A stretch of 64,000 nucleotides of DNA from CAWCKS01 sp963763485 (GTDB taxonomy: Bacteria > Pseudomonadota > Alphaproteobacteria > Rhizobiales > Xanthobacteraceae), in assembly GCA_963763485.1 (NCBI GenBank), contig CAVXOW010000009.1, forward strand, positions 248,001-312,000, given 5' to 3'. The position numbers and the translations under genes are program-made. The notes under the pieces are model-generated. The model was not told the DNA's origin. It did no database searches and saw only the letters and a list, made by a program, of their open reading frames with translations. This document shows positions 52,661-61,955 of this stretch, piece by piece. How positions within the stretch are numbered: the stretch's first letter is position 1; each line of letters opens with the position of its first letter.

Positions 52661-53503
52661 ATGCTTGGTGCGCTGATCATCGTCTTTCGCGAGGTGTTCG
52701 AGGCCGGCCTCATCGTTGGCATCGTGCTCGCGGTGACGCGCGGCATCGCCGGACGCGATCGCTGGATCGGCCTTGGCATCGCCGGCGGCGTGGTTGGCGC
52801 GTGCGTCGTCGCGGCTTTTGCGGGCGCGTTGTCGCAGCTGTTCGAGGGCGTGGGGCAGGAGTTGTTCAACGCGACGATCCTCGGCATCGCCGTGATCATG
52901 CTGACCTGGCACAATGTATGGATGGGGCGGCACGGCGGCGAATTGGCAGCTGAAGCGCGTGCGGTCGGCCAGTCCGTGGCGGACGGTGCGCGGTCGCTGC
53001 TAGCGCTTGCCATTGTGGTCGGCGTCGCGGTGATGCGCGAGGGCAGCGAGGTCGCGCTGTTCCTCTACGGCATTGTCGCCGCAGGCGGCGGGTCCGGTGC
53101 GAGTATCGCTGTGGGCGGCGTCATCGGGCTCGTGCTTGGCGCGCTGGTGTGCCTGCTGACCTATCTCGGCCTGGTGCGGATCCCGGCCAAGCCGCTGTTT
53201 CGCGTGACTACGGTGCTGATCGCGCTGCTCGCCGCCGGCATGGCCGCGCAGGCCACGGCATTCCTCGCGCAGGCGAACTGGGTGACGGCGTTCGGCAATG
53301 TGGTCTGGGATACCAGCTGGGTGGTCAGCGACGAGAGCATGCTCGGCAAGGCGCTGCACACGCTGATCGGCTATACCGACCAGCCGACCGGCATGCAGCT
53401 GATCGTTTATGTCGCCACGCTGGGCGTCACCTTTGCCGCGATCCGGCTTGCCAGCTCGTCTGCCAATCACGGCTCAAACGATCGTCCGGCGCCCGCGGAA
53501 TAA
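52661..53503 (+). CDS. FTR1-family high-affinity iron permease
   Basis: A 280-residue polytopic membrane protein. Both iron-binding REXXE motifs are present: REVFE at residues 10-14 and REGSE near residue 126. Seven hydrophobic helices follow, ending VYVATLGVTFAAIRLASSS. It moves ferric iron inward after oxidation by a partner protein, the yeast Ftr1/Fet3 principle. It sits between a cupredoxin and a cytochrome b561 gene. Confidence 0.93.
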   Translation: MLGALIIVFREVFEAGLIVGIVLAVTRGIAGRDRWIGLGIAGGVVGACVVAAFAGALSQLFEGVGQELFNATILGIAVIMLTWHNVWMGRHGGELAAEARAVGQSVADGARSLLALAIVVGVAVMREGSEVALFLYGIVAAGGGSGASIAVGGVIGLVLGALVCLLTYLGLVRIPAKPLFRVTTVLIALLAAGMAAQATAFLAQANWVTAFGNVVWDTSWVVSDESMLGKALHTLIGYTDQPTGMQLIVYVATLGVTFAAIRLASSSANHGSNDRPAPAE

Positions 53504-53661
53504 ATCCTGCCCAAGGCCGGTCTTCCCGATCGGCTCGATCCGAGCCGTGGCCACCATTCCGTCCATGGCATGGCGGCGTTGCTGTGCATCAAACCTGTCG
53601 CCAGAACCACGTGAATCATTCAGCAATGTTGGGCGAGCCGAGGAAAGTCCGTTACGAGGAG

Positions 53662-54210
53662 ATGATGGAGACAAGAGCAGCGAGTTGGGGCCGTGCCGCG
53701 CGCATTTTTCATTGGGGGCTTGGCCTCACGATTATCGCGATGATCGCGTTCGGCTACTGGATGAACCACTGGTCGCCGCGGCCCGATCGGTACTTTTATC
53801 GCTCGATCCACGCCGATATCGGTTATCTGGTCCTGCTCTTGACGGCGCTGCGCCTGATCTGGCGCGCAGTCAGTCCGCGCCCGGCGCTGCCTTCGGGCAC
53901 GCCAGCGTGGGAGCGCGTCGCTGCCTACGTCAATCACGGCGCGCTCTATCTCTTCACCTTCGTGGTCGCGTTCCTCGGCTGGGCCCATTCCGGCGCGCAC
54001 AAGCCGGACTACGCGAGCTTCTTCGGCCTGTTTCGCGTACCGCAGTTCACCTCGGAGAACCGCGAGACCGCCAACATCTACGAAGACCGCCACATCACGA
54101 TGGCCTATGTGTTGCTGGCGCTGATCGTAGTGCACGTGCTCGCCGCGCTCTACCATCACTTCGGCAAGCGCGACCGCGTGTTGATGCAGATGATCGACGG
54201 CCGCGGCTGA
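53662..54210 (+). CDS. Cytochrome b561-type membrane protein
   Basis: A 182-residue protein of the cytochrome b561/Ni-Fe-hydrogenase b-subunit family. Four hydrophobic helices carry histidines suited to two haems (ARIFHWGLGLTIIAMIAFGYW, RSIHADIGYLVLLLTALRLIW, VNHGALYLFTFVVAFLGWAHS, LLALIVVHVLAALYHHFGKRD). It would pass electrons across the membrane, perhaps recycling the iron oxidase partner of the cluster (inference). ATG 53662/53665 is close to GAGGAG; an upstream ATG 53626 is also possible. Confidence 0.8.
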   Translation: MMETRAASWGRAARIFHWGLGLTIIAMIAFGYWMNHWSPRPDRYFYRSIHADIGYLVLLLTALRLIWRAVSPRPALPSGTPAWERVAAYVNHGALYLFTFVVAFLGWAHSGAHKPDYASFFGLFRVPQFTSENRETANIYEDRHITMAYVLLALIVVHVLAALYHHFGKRDRVLMQMIDGRG

Positions 54211-54366
54211 CCAGCGGCGCCGCGCAAGTCGCTGGTGGTACAGCGGTTTTCGATGATTTTTGTGGTGTTTTGGGGTCCACGATAATACTCGTAAAGATTG
54301 TATTTGATGAAATAAGCAATCTTAAATAATGTTCGGCGAGGCGGCCCCTGGGACAGGTACCGAGCG

Positions 54367-54909
54367 CTACACCGGTGCGAGCAGATGATGCGGCAAAGCT
54401 GGCAGCTCCATGGCGATTGGATCGGCCGGGCGGACTTCGCCGCCCGCAAGGACGACGCACATGATGCCGGCCTTGCGGATCAGGTTGCCCTCGGCGTCCT
54501 TGTCGAGCACGGCCTCCATCAACCCGTCGCGGAAATGATTGAGCTGGATGCAGGGATTGCGCAGGCCGGTGACTTCGACGATGGCACTCTCGCCGAGCCG
54601 GAGAAGGGTGCCGCGCGGCAGCGCCAGCAAATCGATTCCCGAGGTGGTGACGTTCTCGCCGATATCGCCCGGCGCGATCTCAAAACCCTTGCCGCGCAAC
54701 TCGTCGAACAGCTCGCGGTGCACGAGGTGGACCTGGCGCAAGTTGGGCTGGGTCGGGTCGCGCCGCACCCGCGAGCGATGTTTGACGGTGACGCCGGCGT
54801 GAGCGTCACCATCGACGCCAAGCCCCTCGATGAGTCGGATCGCGAGCGCGTTGGTCTTCGAGAAGTGGTGCCCGTGCCGGAGGCTGACGGCAATAATCGT
54901 TCCAGCCAT
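54367..54909 (-). CDS. MOSC-domain protein
   Basis: A 180-residue MOSC (molybdenum cofactor sulfurase C-terminal) domain protein. GLGVDGDAHAGVTVKHRS near residue 30 and PGDIGENVTTSGIDLLALP are hallmarks, and the conserved cysteine is in LRNPCIQLN. MOSC proteins carry sulfur or bind molybdenum cofactor. It is followed on the same strand by purB, 2 bp apart (reading leftward purB lies upstream), so it may be co-transcribed with rpe-purB. Confidence 0.9.
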   Translation of the reverse strand: MAGTIIAVSLRHGHHFSKTNALAIRLIEGLGVDGDAHAGVTVKHRSRVRRDPTQPNLRQVHLVHRELFDELRGKGFEIAPGDIGENVTTSGIDLLALPRGTLLRLGESAIVEVTGLRNPCIQLNHFRDGLMEAVLDKDAEGNLIRKAGIMCVVLAGGEVRPADPIAMELPALPHHLLAPV

Positions 54910-54911
54910 GC

Positions 54912-56219
54912 TCAGCTCGCGCCAAACACCCGCCTGAAGATCGTGTCGACATGCTTGAAATGGAAGCCGAGATCGAACTGCTCGGCGAGCTCTGAATCCG
55001 ACAGGTATTTTTTCACGTCGGGGTCCTTCTTCAGGAACGTCAAGAAATCACCTTCGCCGCGCCAGACCTTCATCGCGTTACGCTGCACGAGCTTGTAGGA
55101 ATCCTCGCGGCTCGCGCCTTTCTGCGTCAGCGCCAGCAGCACGCGTCCCGAATGCACGAGACCGCCGAGACGGTCGAGGTTCTTCTGCATGTTCTCGGGA
55201 TAGACCAGGAGCTTGTCGATCACCCCGGCCAGCCGATTGAGCGCGAAGTCAAGCGTCACCGTGGCGTCCGGCGCGAACATCCGCTCGGCCGACGAATGCG
55301 AGATGTCGCGCTCGTGCCAGAGCACGACGTTCTCCAGCGCCGGCGTCACATAGGCGCGCACCATGCGTGACAGGCCCGACAGATTCTCCGTCAGCACCGG
55401 GTTGCGCTTGTGCGGCATCGCCGACGAGCCTTTTTGGCCCTCGGAGAAGAACTCTTCGGCCTCAAGCACTTCGGTGCGCTGCAGGTGGCGGATCTCGGTT
55501 GCCAGCCGCTCGATCGAGGAGGCGACCACGCCGAGGGTAGCAAAATACATCGCGTGGCGGTCGCGCGGAATGATTTGGGTCGAGATCGGCTCGACCGTCA
55601 GCCCCATCGCTTTTGCGACATGCTCCTCGACGCGTGGGTCGATCTGCGCGAAGGTCCCGACGGGACCGGAGATCGCGCAGGTCGCAACCTCTTTGCGGGC
55701 CGCGACCAGCCGCTCCTTCGCCCGCGAAAACTCGGCATAAGCATAGGCAAGCTTCAATCCAAAGGTGACGGGCTCGGCGTGGATGCCGTGCGAACGGCCG
55801 ATGGTCGGCGTCATCTTGTGTTCGAGGGCGCGCCGTTTCAGCGCAGCCAGCACCTTGTCGACGTCGGCAATCAAGATATCGGCGGCGCGCACCAGCTGAA
55901 CGTTGAAGCAGGTGTCGAGCACGTCCGATGACGTCATGCCCTGGTGCACGAAGCGCGCGTCGGGGCCGACGATCTCGGCGAGATGGGTGAGGAAGGCGAT
56001 GACATCGTGCTTGACCTCGGCCTCGATCTCGTCGATGCGCGCGACGTCGAATTTTGCGTCCTTGCCCTTGGCCCAGATCGTCTTCGCGGCGTCCTTCGGG
56101 ATCACGCCAAGTTCGGCGAGGGCGTCGGCGGCGTGGGCCTCGATCTCAAACCAGATCCGGAAGCGCGTCTGGGCATCCCAGATCGCAGCCATTTCGGGGC
56201 GGGTATAGCGGGGGATCAT
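54912..56219 (-). CDS. purB: Adenylosuccinate lyase
   Basis: A 435-residue fumarase/aspartase-superfamily enzyme, which splits SAICAR and adenylosuccinate. The signature loop is GSSAMPHKRNPVLTENLSG with the catalytic serine; TSSDVLDTCFNVQLVRAADI and TIGRSHGIHAEPVTFGLKLA carry the histidines. MIPRYTRPEMAAIWDAQTRF is the family start. It overlaps rpe by ATGA (four bases), so the two form an operon and purB is translated after rpe. Confidence 0.97.
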   Translation of the reverse strand: MIPRYTRPEMAAIWDAQTRFRIWFEIEAHAADALAELGVIPKDAAKTIWAKGKDAKFDVARIDEIEAEVKHDVIAFLTHLAEIVGPDARFVHQGMTSSDVLDTCFNVQLVRAADILIADVDKVLAALKRRALEHKMTPTIGRSHGIHAEPVTFGLKLAYAYAEFSRAKERLVAARKEVATCAISGPVGTFAQIDPRVEEHVAKAMGLTVEPISTQIIPRDRHAMYFATLGVVASSIERLATEIRHLQRTEVLEAEEFFSEGQKGSSAMPHKRNPVLTENLSGLSRMVRAYVTPALENVVLWHERDISHSSAERMFAPDATVTLDFALNRLAGVIDKLLVYPENMQKNLDRLGGLVHSGRVLLALTQKGASREDSYKLVQRNAMKVWRGEGDFLTFLKKDPDVKKYLSDSELAEQFDLGFHFKHVDTIFRRVFGAS

Positions 56220-56902
56220 GCCGCCTCTCCGCGGGCGAGCTGCGCTGCGTTGCGGATCGCGGCGATGTTGGCGGTGTAAGCCTGTTGCGTGCCGCCCTTG
56301 AACACCGCCGAGCCTGCGACGAGCACGTTGGCGCCGGCCGCGATCACCTTCGGCGCGGTCTCCGGCGTGATCCCGCCATCAACTTCGATATCGATCGGGC
56401 GGCCCGCCACCAGCGCACGGACCTGTGCAACCTTCTCGATCGCAGCCGGGATGAAGGCCTGGCCGCCGAAGCCGGGATTGACCGACATGACCAGCACGAG
56501 ATCGATGATGTCGACGACGTTTTCGATCGAGCTCACGGGCGTCGCCGGATTGAACACCACGCCGGCCTTCTTGCCGAGCGCGCGGATCGCCTGCAGCGAG
56601 CGGTGCAGGTGCGCCCCGGCCTCGACATGCACGGTGATGATGTCCGAGCCGGCGCGCGCGAACGCTTCCAGGTACGGGTCGCACGGCGCGATCATCAAAT
56701 GAGTATCAAACGTCTTCTTGCTGTGCGGGCGCATGGCTTTCACCACATCGGGCCCGAACGAGATGTTCGGCACGAAGTGGCCGTCCATGATGTCGAGGTG
56801 GATCCAGTCGGCGCCGGCCTGATCGACGGCGCGCACTTCGTCGGCGAGTTTTGCGAAATCGGAAGCCAGGATTGACGGGGCGATCACCAGCGGTCGAGTC
56901 AT
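56216..56902 (-). CDS. rpe: Ribulose-phosphate 3-epimerase
   Basis: A 228-residue TIM-barrel epimerase of the pentose phosphate pathway and Calvin cycle, interconverting ribulose-5-P and xylulose-5-P. Metal and catalytic sites are in LDIMDGHFVPNISFGPDVVK, DTHLMIAPCDPYLEAF, LVMSVNPGFGGQAFIPA and EVDGGITPETAPKVIAAGAN. Complete length. First gene of rpe-purB. Confidence 0.96.
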   Translation of the reverse strand: MTRPLVIAPSILASDFAKLADEVRAVDQAGADWIHLDIMDGHFVPNISFGPDVVKAMRPHSKKTFDTHLMIAPCDPYLEAFARAGSDIITVHVEAGAHLHRSLQAIRALGKKAGVVFNPATPVSSIENVVDIIDLVLVMSVNPGFGGQAFIPAAIEKVAQVRALVAGRPIDIEVDGGITPETAPKVIAAGANVLVAGSAVFKGGTQQAYTANIAAIRNAAQLARGEAA

Positions 56903-57144
56903 CGGTCCTCACGGGCGATTAAAGCTTCGCCTAACATGCTGTTGATGCAGGTTCAATGCGTGCGGACGGGCTTGCGGCCGGGCGTGGGAAAATTCTGCCG
57001 GACCGGCAGTCTCTGCCGGCCGGGAACGGCCAGGACAACGCGAAAAACCATTGTTTTCCAAGAAGTTTTGCGGCGGCACGCGACTTGCTCCTCCGTCAGC
57101 GGGATTGTCTGTTGGGCCGTCCGGCCCTGTGGGGAGTTCGAGCC

Positions 57145-57894
57145 ATGTTTTTTGCCCTCGGAGCTGCATCTTCGGCGCTCGACCTGTTGTCGTCGCTGAC
57201 CTCGTCGTCGTCTTCTTCAGCGTCAAACGGGAAAGCCGGGATTGCTCCGGCCAGTTCGTTCTCGCTTACGAATCCGACCAGCACGTCGGCCTCGATAACG
57301 ACTGCAGGTTCCGCCGGCGGCCAGCTGGCGCCGACGACGCTGAACACCCTGCTCGCGGCGCAGTCGCAGAACTCCGGTCCGACCAGCCGGAGTGCGGCGC
57401 TGGACGACCTGTTCTCGCAGATCGACGGCAATGGCGACGGCCAGATCACCAAGACGGAATTCGAGAACGCGCTCGGCGCCGGCGGCACCAACGTGCAGGC
57501 GGCCGACAACGTGTTCGACAAGATGGACCTCAACGGTGACGGCAGCATCTCGAAAGATGAGATGTCGCAGTCTCTGGAAAAGAGTGGACGTCACCACCAC
57601 GGCCATCATGCCGGAGGAGCGGGTGGGGCAGGCGGCAACGCCAACGCCCTGATGCAGGCGTTGCAGGGCGCGACCAGCACGTCGAGCAACAACAGCGACG
57701 GCTCGACCACGACCACGCTGACCTATGCCGACGGCACCAAGATCACGATGACGCAGCCCGCTGCGGGCTCGAGCTCGACGACGTCGACCGGCAACAATGC
57801 GATCCAGTCGTATAACTTCGCCGAGCGCCTGATCGAGCGCCAGGCCCAGATGATTTCGGCCAATGCGCAGCAGTCGCTGTCGATGAGCGTATGA
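57145..57894 (+). CDS. EF-hand protein with low-complexity linkers
   Basis: A 249-residue protein. Two canonical EF-hand loops occur about 38 residues apart, DGNGDGQITKTEF near residue 93 and DLNGDGSISKDEM near residue 130, with all calcium ligands. The N-terminal 80 residues and the region after residue 150 are Ser/Thr/Gly/Ala-rich and probably disordered, with a histidine cluster (RHHHGHHAGG). The tail ends FAERLIERQAQMISANAQQS. A calcium-binding protein of unknown role. No classical signal peptide. GGGGAG lies before ATG 57145. Confidence 0.82.
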   Translation: MFFALGAASSALDLLSSLTSSSSSSASNGKAGIAPASSFSLTNPTSTSASITTAGSAGGQLAPTTLNTLLAAQSQNSGPTSRSAALDDLFSQIDGNGDGQITKTEFENALGAGGTNVQAADNVFDKMDLNGDGSISKDEMSQSLEKSGRHHHGHHAGGAGGAGGNANALMQALQGATSTSSNNSDGSTTTTLTYADGTKITMTQPAAGSSSTTSTGNNAIQSYNFAERLIERQAQMISANAQQSLSMSV

Positions 57895-57912
57895 GCTGAC
57901 TGAGGGATTCGC

Positions 57913-58031
57913 CGTCATTGCGAGGAGCAAAGCGACGAAGCAATCCAGCTTTTGCGCGAGTGGCCCTGGATTGCTTCGCGGAGCCTGTCATCGGGCCGGC
58001 CTTCGGCCGGACCCGTTGGCTCGCAATGACG
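57913..58031. repeat. Long palindromic repeat, CGTCATTGCGAGG type
   Basis: CGTCATTGCGAGGAGCAAAG ... GAAGCAATCCAG and its inverse CTGGATTGCTTCG ... CTCGCAATGACG, 119 bp. I recall this dispersed palindrome from Bradyrhizobium/Rhodopseudomonas intergenic regions (memory). It lies between two convergent genes. Confidence 0.75.
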
Positions 58032-58037
58032 AAAAAC

Positions 58038-59036
58038 CTACGTCCCGAACCGATCCTTCCATGACGGCAGCGCGCCGGGGAAGGGCAGCGCGGTCGCCTC
58101 GTAAACGCCGCGCGCGATCGCGCGTGTCATCACGTTGGCGGCGATCGCGCCGAGCTCGGTCAACCCGGCGCCGGGATCGACCGGCTTCACGCCGGTTGAC
58201 GCCGCAAACACCACGTCGCCGTCGAGTGGCGCATGCACCGGATAGATCGCACGGGCAAAGCCGGTCTGCGCGATGATCGCAAGGCGTTTGGTCTGTGCTT
58301 TGTCGAGCTTTGCGTCGGTGACGACGACGGCGATGGTCGTGTTCTCGCCCGCCGCTGCGGCAGCGCCGCCCTTCAGCCGCACCTTCAGCATGTCGGCGGA
58401 GAATTTAGCGGGCAGGCCGCGGCCGCCGAACTCGTTGTTGGTCTCGAACGGCGCGGCCCAAAACCACGGTCCGTCACCGACGATGGTGCTGCCGACCGCG
58501 TTGACCACCGCGAGTGCCGCGACGGTGACGCCGCCAGCAGTCTTGGCCGACGCCGAGCCGAGTCCGCCTTTCAGCGTTGCGGTGGTCGCGCCCAATCCAG
58601 CGCCGACGCTGCCAAGTGCAAAAGAATCGCTCGCCGCATCGGCGGCGGCATAGCCGAGATCGCGGAACGGCGGAAAGCGGCCCCACGTCTTGTCGCCGCC
58701 ATTGAGCATATCGAAGATGATAGCGCCGGTGACGAGCGGCACCAGCGCATCGCGCAGGCGAAAGCCGCGACCACGTTCGGCGAGCCAGGCCTGTACGCCG
58801 CCACCGGCCTCAAGGCCGTGCGCGGAGCCGCCGGACAGCGCAAACCCGTCGATGGTCTCGACCGTGTTGACGAGGTCAAGCAGCACGGCGTCGCGCACGC
58901 CGGGCCCGCCGCCGCGCACATCCATCGCCGCAACCACGGGGCGGTCGAACAGGATCGCGGTGGTGCCCGAGGCGACCTTGGCGTTTTCGGCGTGGCCGAC
59001 GGTTACGCCGTCGACATCGGTAAGGAGGTTCTTCAT
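58038..59036 (-). CDS. P1-family peptidase (DmpA/aminopeptidase type)
   Basis: A 332-residue N-terminal nucleophile hydrolase of peptidase family S58 (DmpA). Motifs are DGVTVGHAENAKVASGTTAI, AAMDVRGGGPGVRDA, and ALSGGSAHGLEAGGGVQAWL. The self-cleavage region is in SVGAGLGATTATLKGGLGSA. These enzymes mature by autocleavage and remove N-terminal D- or L-amino acids or beta-peptides (family knowledge). ATG 59036 (MKNLLTDVDGVTVGH) was chosen. Confidence 0.88.
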   Translation of the reverse strand: MKNLLTDVDGVTVGHAENAKVASGTTAILFDRPVVAAMDVRGGGPGVRDAVLLDLVNTVETIDGFALSGGSAHGLEAGGGVQAWLAERGRGFRLRDALVPLVTGAIIFDMLNGGDKTWGRFPPFRDLGYAAADAASDSFALGSVGAGLGATTATLKGGLGSASAKTAGGVTVAALAVVNAVGSTIVGDGPWFWAAPFETNNEFGGRGLPAKFSADMLKVRLKGGAAAAAGENTTIAVVVTDAKLDKAQTKRLAIIAQTGFARAIYPVHAPLDGDVVFAASTGVKPVDPGAGLTELGAIAANVMTRAIARGVYEATALPFPGALPSWKDRFGT

Positions 59037-59110
59037 GCAGGGCGGTCCCAATCGAGGTGAGATGATCGCAGACCGCGTGGAACGTCAACCATGCGGCCCT
59101 TTTTTGATTT

Positions 59111-59210
59111 GAGCATGATCGTTGGACAAACGAAGACGTTTGTCCGGGAAACCCGGTATCCACCCCCGATCAAGTCGAGGGCATGCTTTTCCGGATCACG
59201 CTGCAACGGA
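59111..59210. repeat. Dispersed GCATGATC/GGATCA repeat
   Basis: It starts GAGCATGATCG and ends GCATGCTTTTCCGGATCAC, with an internal GACAAACG / CGTTTGTC hairpin. It resembles the repeat at 5033-5094 and a fragment at about 18500. Confidence 0.45.
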
Positions 59211-59280
59211 CCGTTCACATCGTGGCGATACGAGCACCTGTGGGCTTGCGTGGCTGCATGTTTGCAGAGCATCTAGCCGC

Positions 59281-60078
59281 ATGATTCATAACGTCTCGAT
59301 CGTCGCCGCGTTTCTCGCCGGCATCGTCAGCTTCCTGTCGCCCTGCGTGCTGCCGCTGGTGCCGCCGTATATCGTTTATCTCGCCGGTGCGACCATCGAG
59401 CACGTGGCGGCCGGCGAGGCGCCGGCATCGTCACGCCGCGCTGTGATGCTGTCGGCACTGCTGTTCGTGTGCGGCTTCGCCACCGTCTTCGTGGCACTCG
59501 GCGCGGTCGCAAGCTCGCTCGGCCAGGCGGTGCAGGCGTTTCAGCTCTGGCTGATCGACCGCATGGCGGCGCTTGGTGCCGCGACCGGGCTGCCGATCCC
59601 CTCGGTTCCACCGCTGACGCTGCTCGCCGGCATTATCATCATCATCATGGGGCTGCACTTCCTCGGGCTGACGCGGATCGGGCTGTTGATGCGCGAGGGG
59701 CGGCTCGGGATGGCGAAGCCGGTCGGGCCGTGGGGTGCCTATCTGATGGGACTCGCCTTTGCGTTCGGCTGGACGCCGTGCATCGGGCCGATCCTGACGA
59801 CGATCCTTGCGCTGGCGGCGTCGGAATCAAGCGTTGGGCAGGGCATGATCCTGCTTGCGATTTACTCCGCCGGCCTCGGCATTCCTTTCCTGCTCGCCGC
59901 CTTCGGGATCGAGAGTTTTGCTGCGATGCTCGCACGCTTCAAGCACCAGCTGGTGAATGTCGAGCGCGCGATGGGCGCGCTGCTCGTGCTCGCCGGCGTC
60001 GCCTTCATCACCAACGCGACCACCTACATGGCAAACTGGCTGATCGACACGTTCCCGGTGCTGAGCCGGATCGGGTAA
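59281..60078 (+). CDS. ccdA: Cytochrome c biogenesis protein CcdA family
   Basis: A 265-residue membrane protein with six helices. The redox cysteines are in FLSPCVLPLVPPYIVYLAG (near residue 21) and GWTPCIGPILTTILAL. It carries reducing equivalents from cytoplasmic thioredoxin across the membrane to periplasmic thiol proteins, for cytochrome c maturation. ATG 59281 is taken as the start. The P-loop gene that follows starts 9 bp later and may be co-transcribed. Confidence 0.92.
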   Translation: MIHNVSIVAAFLAGIVSFLSPCVLPLVPPYIVYLAGATIEHVAAGEAPASSRRAVMLSALLFVCGFATVFVALGAVASSLGQAVQAFQLWLIDRMAALGAATGLPIPSVPPLTLLAGIIIIIMGLHFLGLTRIGLLMREGRLGMAKPVGPWGAYLMGLAFAFGWTPCIGPILTTILALAASESSVGQGMILLAIYSAGLGIPFLLAAFGIESFAAMLARFKHQLVNVERAMGALLVLAGVAFITNATTYMANWLIDTFPVLSRIG

Positions 60079-60087
60079 GGCGCTGGC

Positions 60088-60633
60088 ATGGACCGGTTCG
60101 TCGTGATCTCGGGATGTTCCGGTGGCGGCAAGTCGACGCTGCTTGCCGAACTTAGCCGCCGCGGCCACGCAGTTGTCGAAGAGCCCGGACGTCGCATCGT
60201 TGAGGCAGAACTTCGATCGGGCGGCTCGGTATTACCTTGGAGCGATGGTATCGCCTTTGCGCGCCGTGCTCTGGCCCTGGCCCGAACTGATCACGAACGT
60301 GCGGCCGACCTTGCCGGCTGGGTGTTTTTCGATCGAGGCATGGTTGATGCTGCAGTCCACCTTCAGCATATTGCCGGCGAATCGGCACAGGCCACGCTGG
60401 GCGTAGCGTCTCCTTATAGTCGGCAAGTTTTCTTAACCCCACCCTGGCCGGAAATTTATGCGACCGACCGAGAGCGGCGGCACGACTTCGACACCGCGCG
60501 CGAAGAGTATTCACGCTTGCTCGAAGCCTATCCAGCCTTGGGCTACGAGGTGCTCGTGCTGCCGAAGGCAAGCGTCACCGAGCGAGCCGATTTCGTTCTC
60601 GCGATCCTGGCGAAGCACCCGGTCGCCGAGTGA
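60088..60633 (+). CDS. P-loop ATPase/kinase-like protein
   Basis: A 181-residue P-loop protein of the AAA_28 type. Walker A is GCSGGGKST near residue 9. A basic arginine-rich segment and DRGMVDAAVHLQHIAGESAQ follow, and the end is ARPG-free with YEVLVLPKASVTERADFVL. Members are thought to be nucleoside or small-molecule kinases (family knowledge). It follows ccdA closely and is followed by a terminator shared with the convergent ABC transporter operon. Confidence 0.8.
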   Translation: MDRFVVISGCSGGGKSTLLAELSRRGHAVVEEPGRRIVEAELRSGGSVLPWSDGIAFARRALALARTDHERAADLAGWVFFDRGMVDAAVHLQHIAGESAQATLGVASPYSRQVFLTPPWPEIYATDRERRHDFDTAREEYSRLLEAYPALGYEVLVLPKASVTERADFVLAILAKHPVAE

Positions 60634-60671
60634 CACCGGCTCTGATTTCGCGCCAGATTTTGCCCTCGGCC

Positions 60672-60706
60672 GAAAACAAAATCGCCCCGGCTTCGGCCGG
60701 GGCGAT
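60672..60706 (-). terminator. Intrinsic terminator after the Liv-type binding protein gene
   Basis: Stem ATCGCCCCGGC / GCCGGGGCGAT with a TTCG tetraloop. On the minus strand it is followed by TTTTGTTTT. It is 32 nt past the stop at 60738, and with AATC...GATTGT on the plus strand it may also stop the ATPase transcript. Confidence 0.88.
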
Positions 60707-60737
60707 TGTCATTTCCGCGTGTGACAGACGTTGGGGC

Positions 60738-61857
60738 TCAGGTGCCCTTCTTGCCCATCTCGCCGTATTTGCCGTCCTTGCTCCATTGATACATCACGTA
60801 GTCGATGACCGTGATGTCACCCTTGGCGTCGAACGCGATCTTGCCGAGCACCGTGTCCCAAGTGCCGGCTCTCATGGTCTCGGCAACCTTCTTGGCATCC
60901 AGCGTCTTGGCCTTGTTGGCGGCGGCCGCCCAGATCTGCAGCGCGGCGTAGGTGTACAGCGTGTAGCCTTCGGGATCGATGTTCTTGGCCTTGAACTCCT
61001 TGACCACGGCCTGCGCCGTCGGCTTGTTGCGCGGATCAGGGCCGAACGTCATCATCGTGCCGGTGCCGGCATCGCCGGTGATCGACCAGTACTCGTTGGT
61101 GACCAGCGCGTCGCCGGAGATCAGCTGTGACTTCATGCCCTGGTCGCGCATCTGGCGCAGGATCAGGCCAGCCTCGGTGTGGTAGCCGCCGACATAGACG
61201 ACGTCGATGTTGGCCGCCTTCATCTTCGACACCAGCGCCGTGAAATCCTTGTCGCCGGCGGTGTAGGACTCGTACATCTTCTCCTTCAGGCCGGCCTTGT
61301 TGAGGGCCTTCTGCGTCTCGTCGGCGAGACCCTTGCCGTAGGTCGACTTGTCGTTGAGGATCGCGACGTTCTTGCCTTTAAAATTCTTGGCGATGAACTG
61401 GCCGGCAATGGTGCCCTGCTGGTCGTCGCGGCCGCAGACGCGGAACGTGTTCCACATGCTTGCGCTCGGTATATTGCGGGTTGGTCGAGGCCGGCGAAAT
61501 CTGCAGCACGTTGTTCTCGGCATAGACTTCCGACGCCGGGATCGAGGAGCCCGAGCAGAAGTGGCCGATCACGACCGGCACCTTCTCGCCGGACAGCTTT
61601 TCGGCGACTGAGCGGGCCTGCTTCGGATCGCAGGCGTCGTCGCCGACGTCGGCCTTCAGCTTCTTGCCGAGCACGCCGCCGGATGCGTTGATCGCCGCGA
61701 CCGCAGCATCCATGCCGTTCTTGAACTGGGTGCCGAACGCCGCGTACTGACCGGTCATCGGTCCCGCGACCCCGATGGTGATGTCCTGGGCCGATGCGGG
61801 CGCCGACAAAGCAACCGCGGCACCGAGCGCCAGGCCGAACAGACCAAGATGTTTCAT
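60738..61857 (-). pseudogene. Branched-chain amino acid ABC transporter substrate-binding protein, one-base frameshift
   Basis: A Liv-type periplasmic binding protein. From ATG 61857 the frame gives a signal peptide (MKHLGLFGLALGAAVALSAP, cleavage near ASA-QD), QDITIGVAGPMTGQYAAFGT and DACDPKQARSVAEKL, up to PASTNPQYTERK. Homology then continues in the next frame with WNTFRVCGRDDQQGTIAGQF, KNVAILNDKSTYGKGLADET, ending GDITVIDYVMYQWSKDGKYG. Dropping one A near 61455 (AAGCATGTGG to AAGCTGTGG) restores it. The span of 1120 nt is 3n+1. It is in the operon with livF, livG and livM. Confidence 0.9.
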
Positions 61858-61955
61858 TCGCTTCTCCTCGCAGCGTGAACCTGCCCTTTTCAGAGCGGAA
61901 ATACCGTTCGCATTGTTCACTGATTTTAGGATCAAGTCACCGGCAATTTTGTCAC

